The notes: generated by a model from the letters alone, not told the origin. DNA of 64,000 bases from Occallatibacter gabretensis (GCF_001449115.1 NZ_LAIJ01000001.1:1-64000); one strand, 5' to 3'; positions 28,835 through 37,458 are shown, counted from the stretch's first letter. Program-made: numbers and translations.

Positions 28835-29890
28835 ATGATTCGCGTCGGTTTAGTCGGCTTTGGTCTCGCTGGCCGTGTTTTTCACGCCCCGCTACTCGCC
28901 TCAGTCGATGGCTACGAACTGGTTTCTGTCGTTGAACGCACCACCAACGAGGCTGAAACCCGTTATCCAGGGATTCAAACGGTCCGGAGTTTCGATGACC
29001 TGCTGGGCGATTCCTCGCTCGACCTCGTCGTCATTGCCACGCCCGGCGGCACGCACTTCGATTTCGCCCGCCGCGCTCTTGAATCCGGCAAGCACGTCGT
29101 CGTCGACAAGCCGATGGCGCTTCATTCGGCGGATATAGCCCGGATCGCCACCTTCGCTACTTCGCGAAAACTGCTCGCCGTGCCGTTTCAGAGCCGCCGC
29201 TGGGACAGCGACTTCCTGACACTTTCTCAAGTGATACATGAAGGTTCGCTGGGCCGTATCGTGAGCCTCGAATCCCGCATGGACCGCTGGAGTCCCGGCG
29301 CAACGCGCAAGCCCTGGAAGAACATACCGGAAGAAGGAGGCATTCTTCTCGATCTTGGCACGCACCTCGTCGATCAGGCTCTTGTCCTCCTCGGTAAACC
29401 TCTTGGAGTCTCCGCGGAAGTCGACCGCGAACGCTCGGGCGAAGGTTCAAACGACGCATTCACTATCCGCCTCCGCTACGCCACCTACCGCGTCACCCTC
29501 GGCTCCAATGTGCTGTCCTCGATCCCTGGCTTCCGCTATAGCCTGCGCGGCACGAAGGGGAGCTTCCGCAAGCACGGTATCGATCCGCAGGAAGCTGCTC
29601 TGGGCAAAGTCACTCGCATTGCGAGCGCCACCTGGGGACATGAGCCGATGCATGACTGGGGAGTGAAGCATATCGACCTCGATGGCGGCATTGACACGGA
29701 AACCGTCGAATCCATCCCTGGGGACTATCGCCAGTTCTACATCCGGCTACGGGAGGCCATTGCCAATGGTGCTCCGCCGCCGGCTATTCCGACTGAAGCC
29801 TGGCGCACTGCGCGCGTGCTTGAGTGGGCTGCGCAAAGCTCTGCCGAACGCCGGGAAGTTGAATGTGACTGGGATGGCGAACCGGCCTGA
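28835..29890 (+). CDS. Gfo/Idh/MocA family oxidoreductase
   Basis: A 351-residue NAD(P)-dependent dehydrogenase of the sugar/inositol family. I start at the ATG at 28835, which begins right on the Rossmann strand ('MIRVGLVGFGLAGRVFHAPLL') and has AGAGGG upstream. Further marks: 'VIATPGGTHFDFARRALESG' and 'HVVVDKPMALHSADI', whose Lys belongs to the EKP-type catalytic motif, then the C-terminal beta-sheet domain with 'GGILLDLGTHLVDQALVLLG', where the conserved Asp and His act on the substrate. These enzymes oxidise or reduce sugars or related polyols; this one's substrate cannot be told. It stands alone, converging with recR with six bases between the stops. Confidence 0.88.
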   Translation: MIRVGLVGFGLAGRVFHAPLLASVDGYELVSVVERTTNEAETRYPGIQTVRSFDDLLGDSSLDLVVIATPGGTHFDFARRALESGKHVVVDKPMALHSADIARIATFATSRKLLAVPFQSRRWDSDFLTLSQVIHEGSLGRIVSLESRMDRWSPGATRKPWKNIPEEGGILLDLGTHLVDQALVLLGKPLGVSAEVDRERSGEGSNDAFTIRLRYATYRVTLGSNVLSSIPGFRYSLRGTKGSFRKHGIDPQEAALGKVTRIASATWGHEPMHDWGVKHIDLDGGIDTETVESIPGDYRQFYIRLREAIANGAPPPAIPTEAWRTARVLEWAAQSSAERREVECDWDGEPA

Positions 29891-29896
29891 GAAACC

Positions 29897-30496
29897 TTAC
29901 AGCTCCCGTCGCCCTTCCATTGCTCGCGCCATTGTTACTTCGTCGGCGTATTCAATGTCGCTGCCTGCTGGAACTCCTGTTGCAATCCGCGTGATTCGCA
30001 CCGGTGTGCTTTTCAGCGCGCTGGCCAGCCACGACGCCGTTGCTTCACCTTCGAGGGTTGGGCTAGTTGCCAGGATGACTTCGTCAATCTCTCCGGCTTC
30101 CACGCGCTTTACCAGTCCTGCCGCTCGCAACTGATCCGGTCCCACGCCGTGCAGCGGGGAGAGTGTCCCATGCAGCACGTGATAAACGCCCATGTATCCA
30201 CGCGTGCGCTCAACTGCCGCGATGCTCGTGGGTTCTTCCACTACGCAGACCAGCCGTTGATTGCGTGCAGGGCTGGCGCAATACACGCATGGGTCCACAT
30301 CCGTCACGTTGTTGCAGATGGAGCAGAGGCGCAAGCTGTTCTTCAGGCCCTCGACGGCTTCGGCCAATGCTTTGGCGTCTGCATCTGAACCGCGCAGAAT
30401 ATGAAACGCGAAACGCTGAGCGCTCTTGGTGCCCACGCCGGGCAGCTTCTTCAGTTCCTCAATGAGCCTCGCCATGGGTTCCGCGTAACGTGACAC
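29897..30496 (-). CDS. recR: Recombination mediator protein RecR
   Basis: A 199-residue RecR, normal size, starting at a GTG with AGGGGCG upstream. RecR works with RecF and RecO to load RecA on single-stranded gaps. Visible: helix-hairpin-helix near the N-terminus ('LKKLPGVGTKSAQRFAFH'), a four-Cys zinc finger ('CSICNNVTDVDPCVYC') and the Toprim domain ('RLVCVVEEPTSIAAVERT', then 'YHVLHGTLSPLHGVGPDQL') with the C-terminal Walker-B-like segment. Last gene of dnaX-ybaB-recR, nine bases after ybaB, the order widely conserved in bacteria. Confidence 0.97.
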   Translation of the reverse strand: MSRYAEPMARLIEELKKLPGVGTKSAQRFAFHILRGSDADAKALAEAVEGLKNSLRLCSICNNVTDVDPCVYCASPARNQRLVCVVEEPTSIAAVERTRGYMGVYHVLHGTLSPLHGVGPDQLRAAGLVKRVEAGEIDEVILATSPTLEGEATASWLASALKSTPVRITRIATGVPAGSDIEYADEVTMARAMEGRREL

Positions 30497-30505
30497 GCCG
30501 CGCCC

Positions 30506-30832
30506 CTATCCCAATCCCGGTATGTTCAGCCCGCCGAGCAGGCTCTTTGCGCTGGCCTGCATGGCATCCTCGGCGCGGCGACCTGCGTCGTTGACTGCAG
30601 CTACGACCAGGTCTTCGAGCATCTCCACATCGGCTTTGGAGCCGCTCAGGCTCATGACAGCCGAGGGATCGATCCGGAGCTTGAGCAGCTGTTTCTTGCC
30701 GTTCATGGATGCCGTGACTGCGCCGCCGCCACTTGAGCCTTCTACGACGATCTGCTCCAGCTTATGCTGCATCTCGTCCTTCATTTTGTTGGCCTGCGAC
30801 AGCATCTCGGCCATCTTCAGCGGATTCATCAT
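30506..30832 (-). CDS. ybaB: YbaB/EbfC family nucleoid-associated protein
   Basis: A 108-residue small DNA-binding protein, the usual size. 'QANKMKDEMQHKLEQIVVEG' near the N-terminus is the family's helical start, followed by a glycine-rich turn, 'VTASMNGKKQLLKLRIDP' and a C-terminal helix with 'DLVVAAVNDAGRRAEDAM'. It forms dimers that bind DNA with little sequence preference. AGGGAG lies ten bases before the ATG. It starts 12 bases after dnaX and ends nine before recR, all on the minus strand, which makes the annotation very secure. Confidence 0.96.
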   Translation of the reverse strand: MMNPLKMAEMLSQANKMKDEMQHKLEQIVVEGSSGGGAVTASMNGKKQLLKLRIDPSAVMSLSGSKADVEMLEDLVVAAVNDAGRRAEDAMQASAKSLLGGLNIPGLG

Positions 30833-30844
30833 GGCAAATACTCC

Positions 30845-32752
30845 CTACTTGGTCCGCAAATCCACTACACTGCGAACCTCGGCGTTGAAAATCTCCTTCG
30901 CCTTCTGCACCAGAGGATGATTCATGGCCTCTTCCTGGATGCTTCCGGCCAGCGGTACGGCTGAAACCGGCGCCCCAGCGGATCCGCCTTCGCCCGGCAC
31001 CACCATGAAGCGGGCCGGTCCGCCAAGCCTCTGGAGCTCTCCGCGAATAATCTTCTCTGCCGGCTGATTCACTGTCAGCGCCAGCATCTTCTTGCCGAGA
31101 CCTGCTGCTTCGATGCGGAGATTTCCTGCATCGAGAATCCAGTTTGCCGCGCCCAGCAGCGTGGCCGCCGACTGGTGCCCGCCACTGGCCAGCGCCTGCA
31201 CGACCGCGCTGCGAAGCGCGTCCACGCTCGGTGCTTCTCCGGTTGTCGAAACCGCTTCTGGCCGCACTGCCGGCGCGGGTGCCTCTTCCACTGCTTCTTC
31301 CGGAACTGCCGCACCTACCAGGAATGGCATGGGCGCTTTGGCAGGCTCTGTCGCAGGCTCTTTGGGAGCGGTTACGGCAGCAACGCTGCTCACTGCAGTT
31401 GTCGTCGCGCTCTGCTTCATCACCGATCCGCTGTTACCCCAGCTTCCACTTCCTCCAAACGGTGAAAGGGAAGGCGTGGCACTTGGAGCTGCGGTTGGGC
31501 TCGAAGCTGGAGCGGAAGATGCTGGCCTTGGAGTCGAGGCGGGAGCAGGTCTGGATGTTGGACTGGGTGCTGAACCTTTTACCGGGATGCCCGCTGCAAC
31601 GCCGCTCAGGAACTCTTCGAGCGGCAAGAGGCGCTGCGCGTGGACGAGCTTTAGAAGGCCGAGCTCGAGGTGGAAACGCTGCTCTTGCCGGAAATTCAAA
31701 TCATCAAAGGTCCGCAGAACAATCTGTAGATTGCGTGTGATCTCTTCTTCTGTAAACAGCGCTGCTGTCCGGGCCGCGCGCGTGCGCTCGTCTGCTGAAA
31801 TCTGCAGCAACTCCGTCTCCGCGCCGCCCAGCTTTGCCATCAGCGCATTGCGCAGGTAGCGGACCATCTGACGCGCGAGCGAGAGCGGGCTATGGCCCGC
31901 ATTCAGCAACACATGCAACTGCTCCATCAGCGGCGCGGCCTGTCCTTCGGAAACCGCTTCCAGCAGTCGCTCAAAGACGGCATTCGGAACCGATCCCATC
32001 AGGTCCCGAATCTGCTCCGTCGCCAGCTTCGGCTTCCCATTTTCCAGGGGAGCCGACGCAATGGCCTGATCCATGATCGAAAGCGCATCGCGCATCGACC
32101 CGTCGCCTGCCTCGGCGAGCAATGCCAGCGCTGGCTCTTCGGCATCTACACTTTCGGCGGTGGCGATGGTCTTGAGCTGGGTGAGAATGTCTTCAAACTT
32201 CACGGCATGGAAGCTGAAGTGCTGGCAGCGCGACCGTATGGTCTGTGGAATATTCTCCGGCTCCGTCGTCGCCATCATGAAGACCACGTGCGAGGGGGGC
32301 TCTTCCAGCGTTTTGAGCAGGGCGTTGAAGGCTGCGTCTGTGATCTGATGGGCTTCGTCGAGGATGTAGATTTTGTATTTATCGCGCGCCGGGGAGTAGC
32401 GGGCGGCATCCCGCAGTTCGCGGATTTCGTCGATGCCGCGGTTGGTGGCTGCGTCGATTTCGATCACGTCGACGGCGTTGCCCTGGCGAATCTCGATGCA
32501 GGAGTCGCAGGTTCCGCATGACTCCGGTGTTGGCCGATTCTTGCTCCCAATTGCCGTGCGGCAATTCAGCGCACAGGCAAGAATTCTCGCGATTGTTGTT
32601 TTCCCGATTCCGCGATGTCCGCTGAAGATGTACCCATGGGCAATGCGGCCCTGGCTGAGCGCATTCAGAAGCGTCCGCGTTACATGGTCCTGGCCCGCCA
32701 CATCGGCAAACCGCTGCGGACGATACTTTCTGGCCAGAACCTGATACCCCAT
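30845..32752 (-). CDS. dnaX: DNA polymerase III subunits gamma and tau
   Basis: A 635-residue clamp-loader ATPase. The first 370 residues hold the AAA+ part: 'GHRGIGKTTIARI' (Walker A), the zinc module starting 'CALNCRTAIG' and ending 'SCGTCDSCIEI', 'YILDEAHQITDAAFNALLKTLEEPP' (Walker B and beyond) and 'ATTEPENIPQTIRSRCQ' (sensor 1 and the SRC arginine finger). A Pro/Ala/Ser-rich linker spans about 395-490, then a C-terminal domain expected to bind the polymerase and DnaB. An AGGGAG site precedes the ATG. No slippery A-run followed by a strong hairpin was obvious, so I do not claim a programmed gamma frameshift. Confidence 0.96.
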   Translation of the reverse strand: MGYQVLARKYRPQRFADVAGQDHVTRTLLNALSQGRIAHGYIFSGHRGIGKTTIARILACALNCRTAIGSKNRPTPESCGTCDSCIEIRQGNAVDVIEIDAATNRGIDEIRELRDAARYSPARDKYKIYILDEAHQITDAAFNALLKTLEEPPSHVVFMMATTEPENIPQTIRSRCQHFSFHAVKFEDILTQLKTIATAESVDAEEPALALLAEAGDGSMRDALSIMDQAIASAPLENGKPKLATEQIRDLMGSVPNAVFERLLEAVSEGQAAPLMEQLHVLLNAGHSPLSLARQMVRYLRNALMAKLGGAETELLQISADERTRAARTAALFTEEEITRNLQIVLRTFDDLNFRQEQRFHLELGLLKLVHAQRLLPLEEFLSGVAAGIPVKGSAPSPTSRPAPASTPRPASSAPASSPTAAPSATPSLSPFGGSGSWGNSGSVMKQSATTTAVSSVAAVTAPKEPATEPAKAPMPFLVGAAVPEEAVEEAPAPAVRPEAVSTTGEAPSVDALRSAVVQALASGGHQSAATLLGAANWILDAGNLRIEAAGLGKKMLALTVNQPAEKIIRGELQRLGGPARFMVVPGEGGSAGAPVSAVPLAGSIQEEAMNHPLVQKAKEIFNAEVRSVVDLRTK

Positions 32753-32860
32753 AGCACTCGCTCCCTGTCATGTTCTCAAGCGATTGTATCGTTCCAGCCT
32801 AAGCGAATTTTTCACATGATTGCTACCATGCCGAGTGCGGCGCAGGATCTGCTGCCAGTC

Positions 32861-33292
32861 TTACTTCTTTGCTTTTTTCCGCTTTTTCACTTCTTCCACG
32901 GAAAACATTGTCCCCTTGCACTTTGGCGCTCCGCAGTTGCAGATCTGCTCATCGTCGTCGCCGTCGTAGAGGTGGTAGTCGTAGGTAATCTCGGTCCCCG
33001 CAGCAATCTCCTTGATGGCCTTGATCCACACGCGGCCCTGCACTACTTCCGTCTCGCAATTTGGCTCACAGCTATGGTTAATAAACATGGCCGTGCAGTG
33101 GCCGTCTATAACGACATCGCCTTTTCCGAGTCCAAAGAGATAGGTGAGCGGCGCGTCCTGGTACATCTCGTCCGCCTCGTCTTTGCTGATGCGCGGGCCA
33201 GTGTACTCGGCAATGCGTCTGCCCCTGCCAATGCGTGTTGTTGTGTAGCAGCCGGCGGCGTGAATTGCGGATGAGCGGACGATGAGTGCCAT
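32861..33292 (-). CDS. SET-domain protein (putative lysine methyltransferase)
   Basis: A compact 143-residue protein that is almost entirely a SET domain. Visible: 'GCYTTTRIGRGRRIAEYTG' at the N-side, 'AMFINHSCEPNCET' (the pseudoknot-forming NHSC motif for S-adenosylmethionine), 'EITYDYHLYDGD' (catalytic Tyr region) and a complete post-SET zinc cluster, 'CNCGAPKCKG' together with the Cys of 'NHSCEPNC'. Bacterial SET proteins of this kind exist in several phyla and probably moved between eukaryotes and bacteria; their protein targets are mostly unknown. It ends 108 bases before dnaX on the same strand and is divergent from the TPR gene. The Lys-rich C-terminus ('KKRKKAKK') may aid nucleic-acid or protein contact. 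Confidence 0.9.
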   Translation of the reverse strand: MALIVRSSAIHAAGCYTTTRIGRGRRIAEYTGPRISKDEADEMYQDAPLTYLFGLGKGDVVIDGHCTAMFINHSCEPNCETEVVQGRVWIKAIKEIAAGTEITYDYHLYDGDDDEQICNCGAPKCKGTMFSVEEVKKRKKAKK

Positions 33293-33401
33293 GCGATTGT
33301 GCGATGCTTTCCTTAGGGTGAATTTTCCGGTTGCAGACTGGACCGTATGGAACGCATCCTAACATTGATTCGCTGGTTGTAAAGGAGCAGTTGCAGTTGT
33401 C

Positions 33402-34193
33402 ATGAATCAGCGGCATACACATCGCGCCGTTTTTGCCCAAAGATCCTGTGTATCTTTGATCGGCTTTGCGTTGTTTTTGCTGGCCGCAGGGAAGGGAATT
33501 GCCGCACAGCAGGCGCCCGCGCCCGCGCAGCAGCCCCAGCAGGCTCAGCCTCAAAAGCCTGCCGGCAACAATGATTTCCCTGAGGACACGAATAGTGTCC
33601 CCGTTGTGCCGTCGAATGGCATCAATCCTGCGGGCAACGCGTCGAACTCCGCGCCCGGCTCCGCTTCTGCTCCAGTCCCCGTTATGGCTCCGTCTGCGCT
33701 GCCCGGTGAGGATGCCGATCCTGTCCGCTCCCCCGAGGACCCGGTTGCTGAGGGACCTGCTGCGACGGGAGATGCCTCCAGCTCCAGCAGCACTGCGGGC
33801 TTAGGCCGCGCCCTTAGTCCGCCCGACGAAGATACTACCCCCCTCAACCCGGATATTGACCAGGGGAAACGCCGCCGCGGCCGCAACGCGGCGCCCCAGC
33901 CGGCTGAGCACAAAGAAACCGCTAAGGAAGACATCGACGTCGGCAATTACTACCTCAGCACCAAAAACTGGAGAGCCGCGCTCTCGCGCTTTCAGTCCGG
34001 CGTGATCCTGGCTCCGGAAGAGCCTGATGTCTACTGGGGACTTGCGGAAGCGCAGCGGAATCTTAAGGATTATGCCTCCGCCAAGGCTAACTACGAGAAG
34101 ATGCTCGACTACGACCCGGATAACAAGCACGCTAAAGATGCCCGTAAGGCGCTGAAAGATCCCGATGTGGCTAATGCTACGCCGCAGAAGTAG
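33402..34193 (+). CDS. Exported tetratricopeptide-repeat protein of unknown function
   Basis: A 263-residue protein with an N-terminal signal-like stretch ('SCVSLIGFALFLLAAGKGIAA'), a long low-complexity middle rich in Ala, Pro, Gln and Ser (residues 35-165) and two TPR-like units near the C-terminus: 'VGNYYLSTKNWRAALSRFQSGVILAP' and 'DVYWGLAEAQRNLKDYASAKANY'. It could be a periplasmic adaptor. The stop codon is immediately followed by the stop of the prepilin peptidase gene on the other strand, with no base between the two. Confidence 0.7.
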   Translation: MNQRHTHRAVFAQRSCVSLIGFALFLLAAGKGIAAQQAPAPAQQPQQAQPQKPAGNNDFPEDTNSVPVVPSNGINPAGNASNSAPGSASAPVPVMAPSALPGEDADPVRSPEDPVAEGPAATGDASSSSSTAGLGRALSPPDEDTTPLNPDIDQGKRRRGRNAAPQPAEHKETAKEDIDVGNYYLSTKNWRAALSRFQSGVILAPEEPDVYWGLAEAQRNLKDYASAKANYEKMLDYDPDNKHAKDARKALKDPDVANATPQK

Positions 34194-35051
34194 CTAGAAG
34201 CCTGCCCATCGCAGATATGTTGCAATGATCTGCTGGCCCCACAGGCTGCTTACGATTCCGCCGATGCACAGGAAAGTTCCCAGCGGTAGTTTGCGGGTGG
34301 CCCAGGCTTCGTCATTACGCTTTGGCATTAGCAGCATTGTTACTCCCATCCCTGCGCCTATTACTACGCCGATGAAGAGCGCCAGCAGTGCTCCCGGAAG
34401 CCCGAGCCATGCTGCGAGCATTGCCATGAGCTTGACGTCGCCGAGGCCTAGGCCTTCTTTGCGGCGGATTAGCCAGTAGAGCCAACGGATGAGCAGAACC
34501 AGCGCTGCGGCAAGAAGGGCGGCGAGCAGCCGACTCAAAAGCTCTCGAAGTGGTCGAGCGGGCGTATCAAAATGCCATGCCAGCTCTTCATAAGTTGCCG
34601 CATAGACAAGCCCCAAAAGGATCGCTGGATACGTAATCAGATCGGGCAGCCATAGATGTTCGGCATCGAGTACAGCAAGGCCGACAAGAATGAAAGAAAA
34701 AATAGCGCTTCCGAGAGCGGCGACGATTGCAGCATTTTGAAATTTAGGCAAGTCGGAAATATGGACGAAGAATCTGCTGCATGCAATGCCCCACCCCCCC
34801 CCCACTGCCAGCTCCACCACCACATACCGCGCGCCAATCCACGCTCCGCATATTCGGCACCTGCCGCGCAGTGCCAGCCAGCTTACTACCGGCACATTTT
34901 CCCACCACGTCAGCGTTCTTCCGCACGCACGGCAGCGAGAGCGCGGCTTTACCACGCTCTCGCCTTCCGGCCAGCGGCTCAGGCAGACGTTGAGAAAGCT
35001 GCCAAAGACAAGTCCGAAGAGGCCGGCAAAAATTGTTCCCAGAATTCGCAT
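34194..35051 (-). CDS. pilD: Prepilin peptidase (A24, type IV pilus/type II secretion)
   Basis: A 285-residue polytopic inner-membrane aspartic protease that cleaves and N-methylates prepilin-like proteins. I start at 35051 ('MRILGTIFAGLFGLVFGSFL'), the usual beginning of this family; the frame continues upstream but without family features. Visible: the zinc module 'CRACGRTLTWWENVPVVSW' and 'CRICGAWIG', the first catalytic Asp in 'LAVLDAEHLWLPDLITYP' and the second in 'EGLGLGDVKLMAMLAAWLG'. A run of ten C (34794-34803; ten G in the coding sense) lies within the gene and encodes 'VGGGWG', in frame. The stop abuts the TPR gene's stop. Confidence 0.92.
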   Translation of the reverse strand: MRILGTIFAGLFGLVFGSFLNVCLSRWPEGESVVKPRSRCRACGRTLTWWENVPVVSWLALRGRCRICGAWIGARYVVVELAVGGGWGIACSRFFVHISDLPKFQNAAIVAALGSAIFSFILVGLAVLDAEHLWLPDLITYPAILLGLVYAATYEELAWHFDTPARPLRELLSRLLAALLAAALVLLIRWLYWLIRRKEGLGLGDVKLMAMLAAWLGLPGALLALFIGVVIGAGMGVTMLLMPKRNDEAWATRKLPLGTFLCIGGIVSSLWGQQIIATYLRWAGF

Positions 35052-35073
35052 TGCAGAGAGTCGAGTATAACCA

Positions 35074-35102
35074 CCCCACGCGACAAAGTTCATCGCGTGG
35101 GG
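35074..35102 (-). terminator. Strong hairpin between the pyrophosphatase gene and pilD
   Basis: A 10-base perfect GC-rich stem (CCCCACGCGA at 35074-35083, TCGCGTGGGG at 35093-35102) with a nine-base loop. It lies 49 bases past the minus-strand phosphodiesterase stop and 23 bases before the pilD start. No T-run follows, but the minus strand reads TTATACT directly after it, which could be a -10 for pilD. Terminator or leader structure; undecided. Confidence 0.5.
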
Positions 35103-35150
35103 ACCCCGTCTACGTTCTAACGACGCATACCCGTCCTCATCCGCTTAGCT

Positions 35151-36533
35151 TTACGGCTCGATGTGTAGCTTGGGTTGCTTGGCCGCAGGCAGGTTCACGC
35201 CCATAATCCCTGCTACTGTCGGCGCAATCTGCCGCATGTCGATCACGCCCAGGTCGCGCCCCTTCGCTAAGCCCTGACCCATCGCGAAAAACGAGGCCCG
35301 CATCTCCGGCATCAGTGGCCAAAAGCCGTGTGTTCCATGCACCGTCGTCTGCTCCACCACCATTCGCCCGCTGGTCGCCGCGCCTGCCACATATCCCGGC
35401 TTCATGACCACGAGAAAGGACGCGTTCGGAAACCCGCCGTGTTCGGAAACCTGTTTGTCATCGAACACCTGGTCAATCCCGTTTGCCTGGTCCGCGGCCA
35501 GCTTGTCGAGAACAGCTTTTACCTGCTCGCGTGTTGCCGTGTCCATCTTGTCCTTAAGAATGACTGCAGTCATTCCGCCGGAAGACCAGAACTGGGCTTT
35601 CCACGTAGCTGCTGGCCCAGCTGGCGTTAAATCCATCAATCCGGCCTGCGCAAAGGGGATTCCGAGATTCACGCTGTGGGTTACGTTCAGAAATCCGTGG
35701 TCGGAGACAATCACAATCTTCGTCGTTGGATCGTTCTTCAGCGCTGCTGCCATCAGTCGCGCCACCATTCCGTCTACTGCCTCTAGCGTCTTTGCCGCTT
35801 CCGCACTGAAAGCCCCGTGCTCATGTTCGGAATCATCCATCGCGCTGAGATGGATGGTCATGAATCCGGGCTTGCGGCGCCCTATAATATCGAGCGCGTA
35901 CTTGGTGCGGATCTCGTCGCCGCCCTCGACTGTCGTGTTGTTACCCAGCATGTAAGGCCCAAGCCGCTGTTCCATCTCATCTAGCGCGCCCACCGGGCGA
36001 GAAATAGCGTTCATCAGGTAGCGGTCCTGTGGGTTCGTACCGCCGCCCACATTTGTTGCCCGCCAGTACTCGGGAATCAACGAATCCACGCTCGTCGCAT
36101 TCACGCTGACCGGCCAGCTCACGCTGGCTGTACCGATGCCTGCCTGGTGCGCTACATCCCAGAGTGTGGCTACCTTGATGCTTTCGGCGTACCAGTACCA
36201 CGCTCCGGAAAACTTCTTTTCAGGGTCAAAGAGCTGATTGTTCAAAATTCCATGTTCCGCCGGCCAGACGCCCGTAATCAGTGTTGTGTGGCTTGGATAC
36301 GTCACTGTCGGCAATACGCCCACCACGCCGTCCGCGTACACGCCCTCGGTCATGAAACGCCGCAGTGTTGGAATCCGCAGCCCATGCTCATCCGCGTGGG
36401 TCACATACTCGGGCTTCAGACCGTCAATGGAAATCATCAGGACCGGAGCGGCGGCCCATGCCGTGCTGGCTGCAAATACGGCGTAGGCGAGCGCAAAAAG
36501 ACGAACCACACGAAACAGCTGGCTTTGCATCAT
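35151..36533 (-). CDS. Exported type I phosphodiesterase/nucleotide pyrophosphatase-family protein
   Basis: A 460-residue alkaline-phosphatase-superfamily enzyme with a signal peptide ('RLFALAYAVFAASTAWAA'). Visible metal and catalytic motifs: 'VLMISIDGLKPEYVTHAD' (Asp), 'TYPSHTTLITGVWPAEHGI' with the nucleophile Thr in 'SHTTL', 'IHLSAMDDSEHEHG' (Asp, His), and 'VIVSDHGFLNV' (DH pair); a late 'VHGTHGFWP' supplies a further His. The order matches ecto-nucleotide pyrophosphatases, which split phosphodiester or pyrophosphate bonds outside the cytoplasm. Substrate is unknown (nucleotides, lipids or phosphonates). Two Met codons stand side by side at the start; which is used does not matter for the signal. 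Confidence 0.87.
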   Translation of the reverse strand: MMQSQLFRVVRLFALAYAVFAASTAWAAAPVLMISIDGLKPEYVTHADEHGLRIPTLRRFMTEGVYADGVVGVLPTVTYPSHTTLITGVWPAEHGILNNQLFDPEKKFSGAWYWYAESIKVATLWDVAHQAGIGTASVSWPVSVNATSVDSLIPEYWRATNVGGGTNPQDRYLMNAISRPVGALDEMEQRLGPYMLGNNTTVEGGDEIRTKYALDIIGRRKPGFMTIHLSAMDDSEHEHGAFSAEAAKTLEAVDGMVARLMAAALKNDPTTKIVIVSDHGFLNVTHSVNLGIPFAQAGLMDLTPAGPAATWKAQFWSSGGMTAVILKDKMDTATREQVKAVLDKLAADQANGIDQVFDDKQVSEHGGFPNASFLVVMKPGYVAGAATSGRMVVEQTTVHGTHGFWPLMPEMRASFFAMGQGLAKGRDLGVIDMRQIAPTVAGIMGVNLPAAKQPKLHIEP

Positions 36534-36633
36534 GAGACTGATTGAAACGTCTGTGATCCCTGGTTCGCTTGAAAGCCGGATGAAAAAAGTTTCGTCAACG
36601 TCTCTCTGCGGCTCCGATGGTTAGGGCTTGACG

Positions 36634-37458
36634 TCAAGATGGATTAATAGGCTCGGGAGGATGGCAGGCTATAAGAAATTGCACTGCGTAGGAGGACAGG
36701 TAGAAATGTTCTCCTGAGGTACGGCCGCGTTCGATACTCCACATCTGGAAGCGGGTCAGCTCATCCATGATGAGGGCGAAATTTTGTCTGTCTAATTCGT
36801 CCTGAGCAATCTCTTCCGGAAGGGAACTGCTGGTAATGAGCGTGTCCGGCGGGAACACAGTTGCTCCGATTTGTCCAAAGAGGTTGAAGAGGCCGTCGTA
36901 GTTGCCCAGATCACTCAGTGTGACTGTGCGGATACGCATGCTGCGAGGTGGGACCGCGAAGATTCCTTTGCCGGTGTATTCAATGCCCAATTCGCTTGCT
37001 TTTGCCGTGATGGCCGGTTGCTTGCTGGCTTTTGAAAACACGGCATCGAGAAATCGCGCAACCTCCGGAGTCATGAGCTTGAGCGTATCTGCAAACGAAG
37101 GACGCACGGAGCCTTCTGCGTCTGGATTTGCGGCGTTGGCCAGTAAGGCAGCCCATTTGTCGTGCAGGTCTTCGTTTTCTTCAAGCGATGCGCCTTCAAG
37201 GAGCGAAAAAAGCAGCTTGGTTGAAACTGCCTTTGGTGTAAAGCCCGCGTCAACAGCCATTTGCTCAGCTTTCTTCAAAAGCGATAGCTGTCGTCCATAG
37301 CGGTAAATGCGGATTTCATCGCGCACACGTTCTGCAATCTCGTCCGCCGCCGGCCCGAGAATTTTCTTCACGACAGCCGTAAAGGGGATCGCCATGCCAA
37401 CCGCCGAGCCTGCTTTCACGAGGTCTGCGCTGTGGCGAAATATCTCGCTTGGGTCCAT
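36634..37458 (-). CDS. DUF4393/Abi-alpha-like protein
   Basis: A 274-residue soluble-looking protein. The opening (helix with 'GMAIPFTAVVKKILGPAADEIAERVRDEI') and the centre ('LLEGASLEENEDLHDKWAALLANAANPD') match what I know of DUF4393, called Abi-alpha because some members are linked to abortive infection; the 'DLHDKWAALLANA' block is its most typical piece. No enzymatic motif is visible. The gene stands alone, divergent from mazG with 63 bases between the starts. A defence role is possible but unsupported by neighbours; no toxin, nuclease or restriction gene is nearby. The stop overlaps a CTTGACGTCAAG palindrome, probably by chance. Confidence 0.7.
   Translation of the reverse strand: MDPSEIFRHSADLVKAGSAVGMAIPFTAVVKKILGPAADEIAERVRDEIRIYRYGRQLSLLKKAEQMAVDAGFTPKAVSTKLLFSLLEGASLEENEDLHDKWAALLANAANPDAEGSVRPSFADTLKLMTPEVARFLDAVFSKASKQPAITAKASELGIEYTGKGIFAVPPRSMRIRTVTLSDLGNYDGLFNLFGQIGATVFPPDTLITSSSLPEEIAQDELDRQNFALIMDELTRFQMWSIERGRTSGEHFYLSSYAVQFLIACHPPEPINPS

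Noticed and set aside
30845-32752. Programmed frameshift in dnaX producing gamma
   Set aside because: I found no long A-run plus a downstream strong hairpin at the expected place; the linker is simply Pro/Ala-rich.
36627-36638. 12-base palindrome CTTGACGTCAAG over the DUF4393 stop
   Set aside because: One isolated copy over a stop codon, away from any promoter; no evidence for a binding site.
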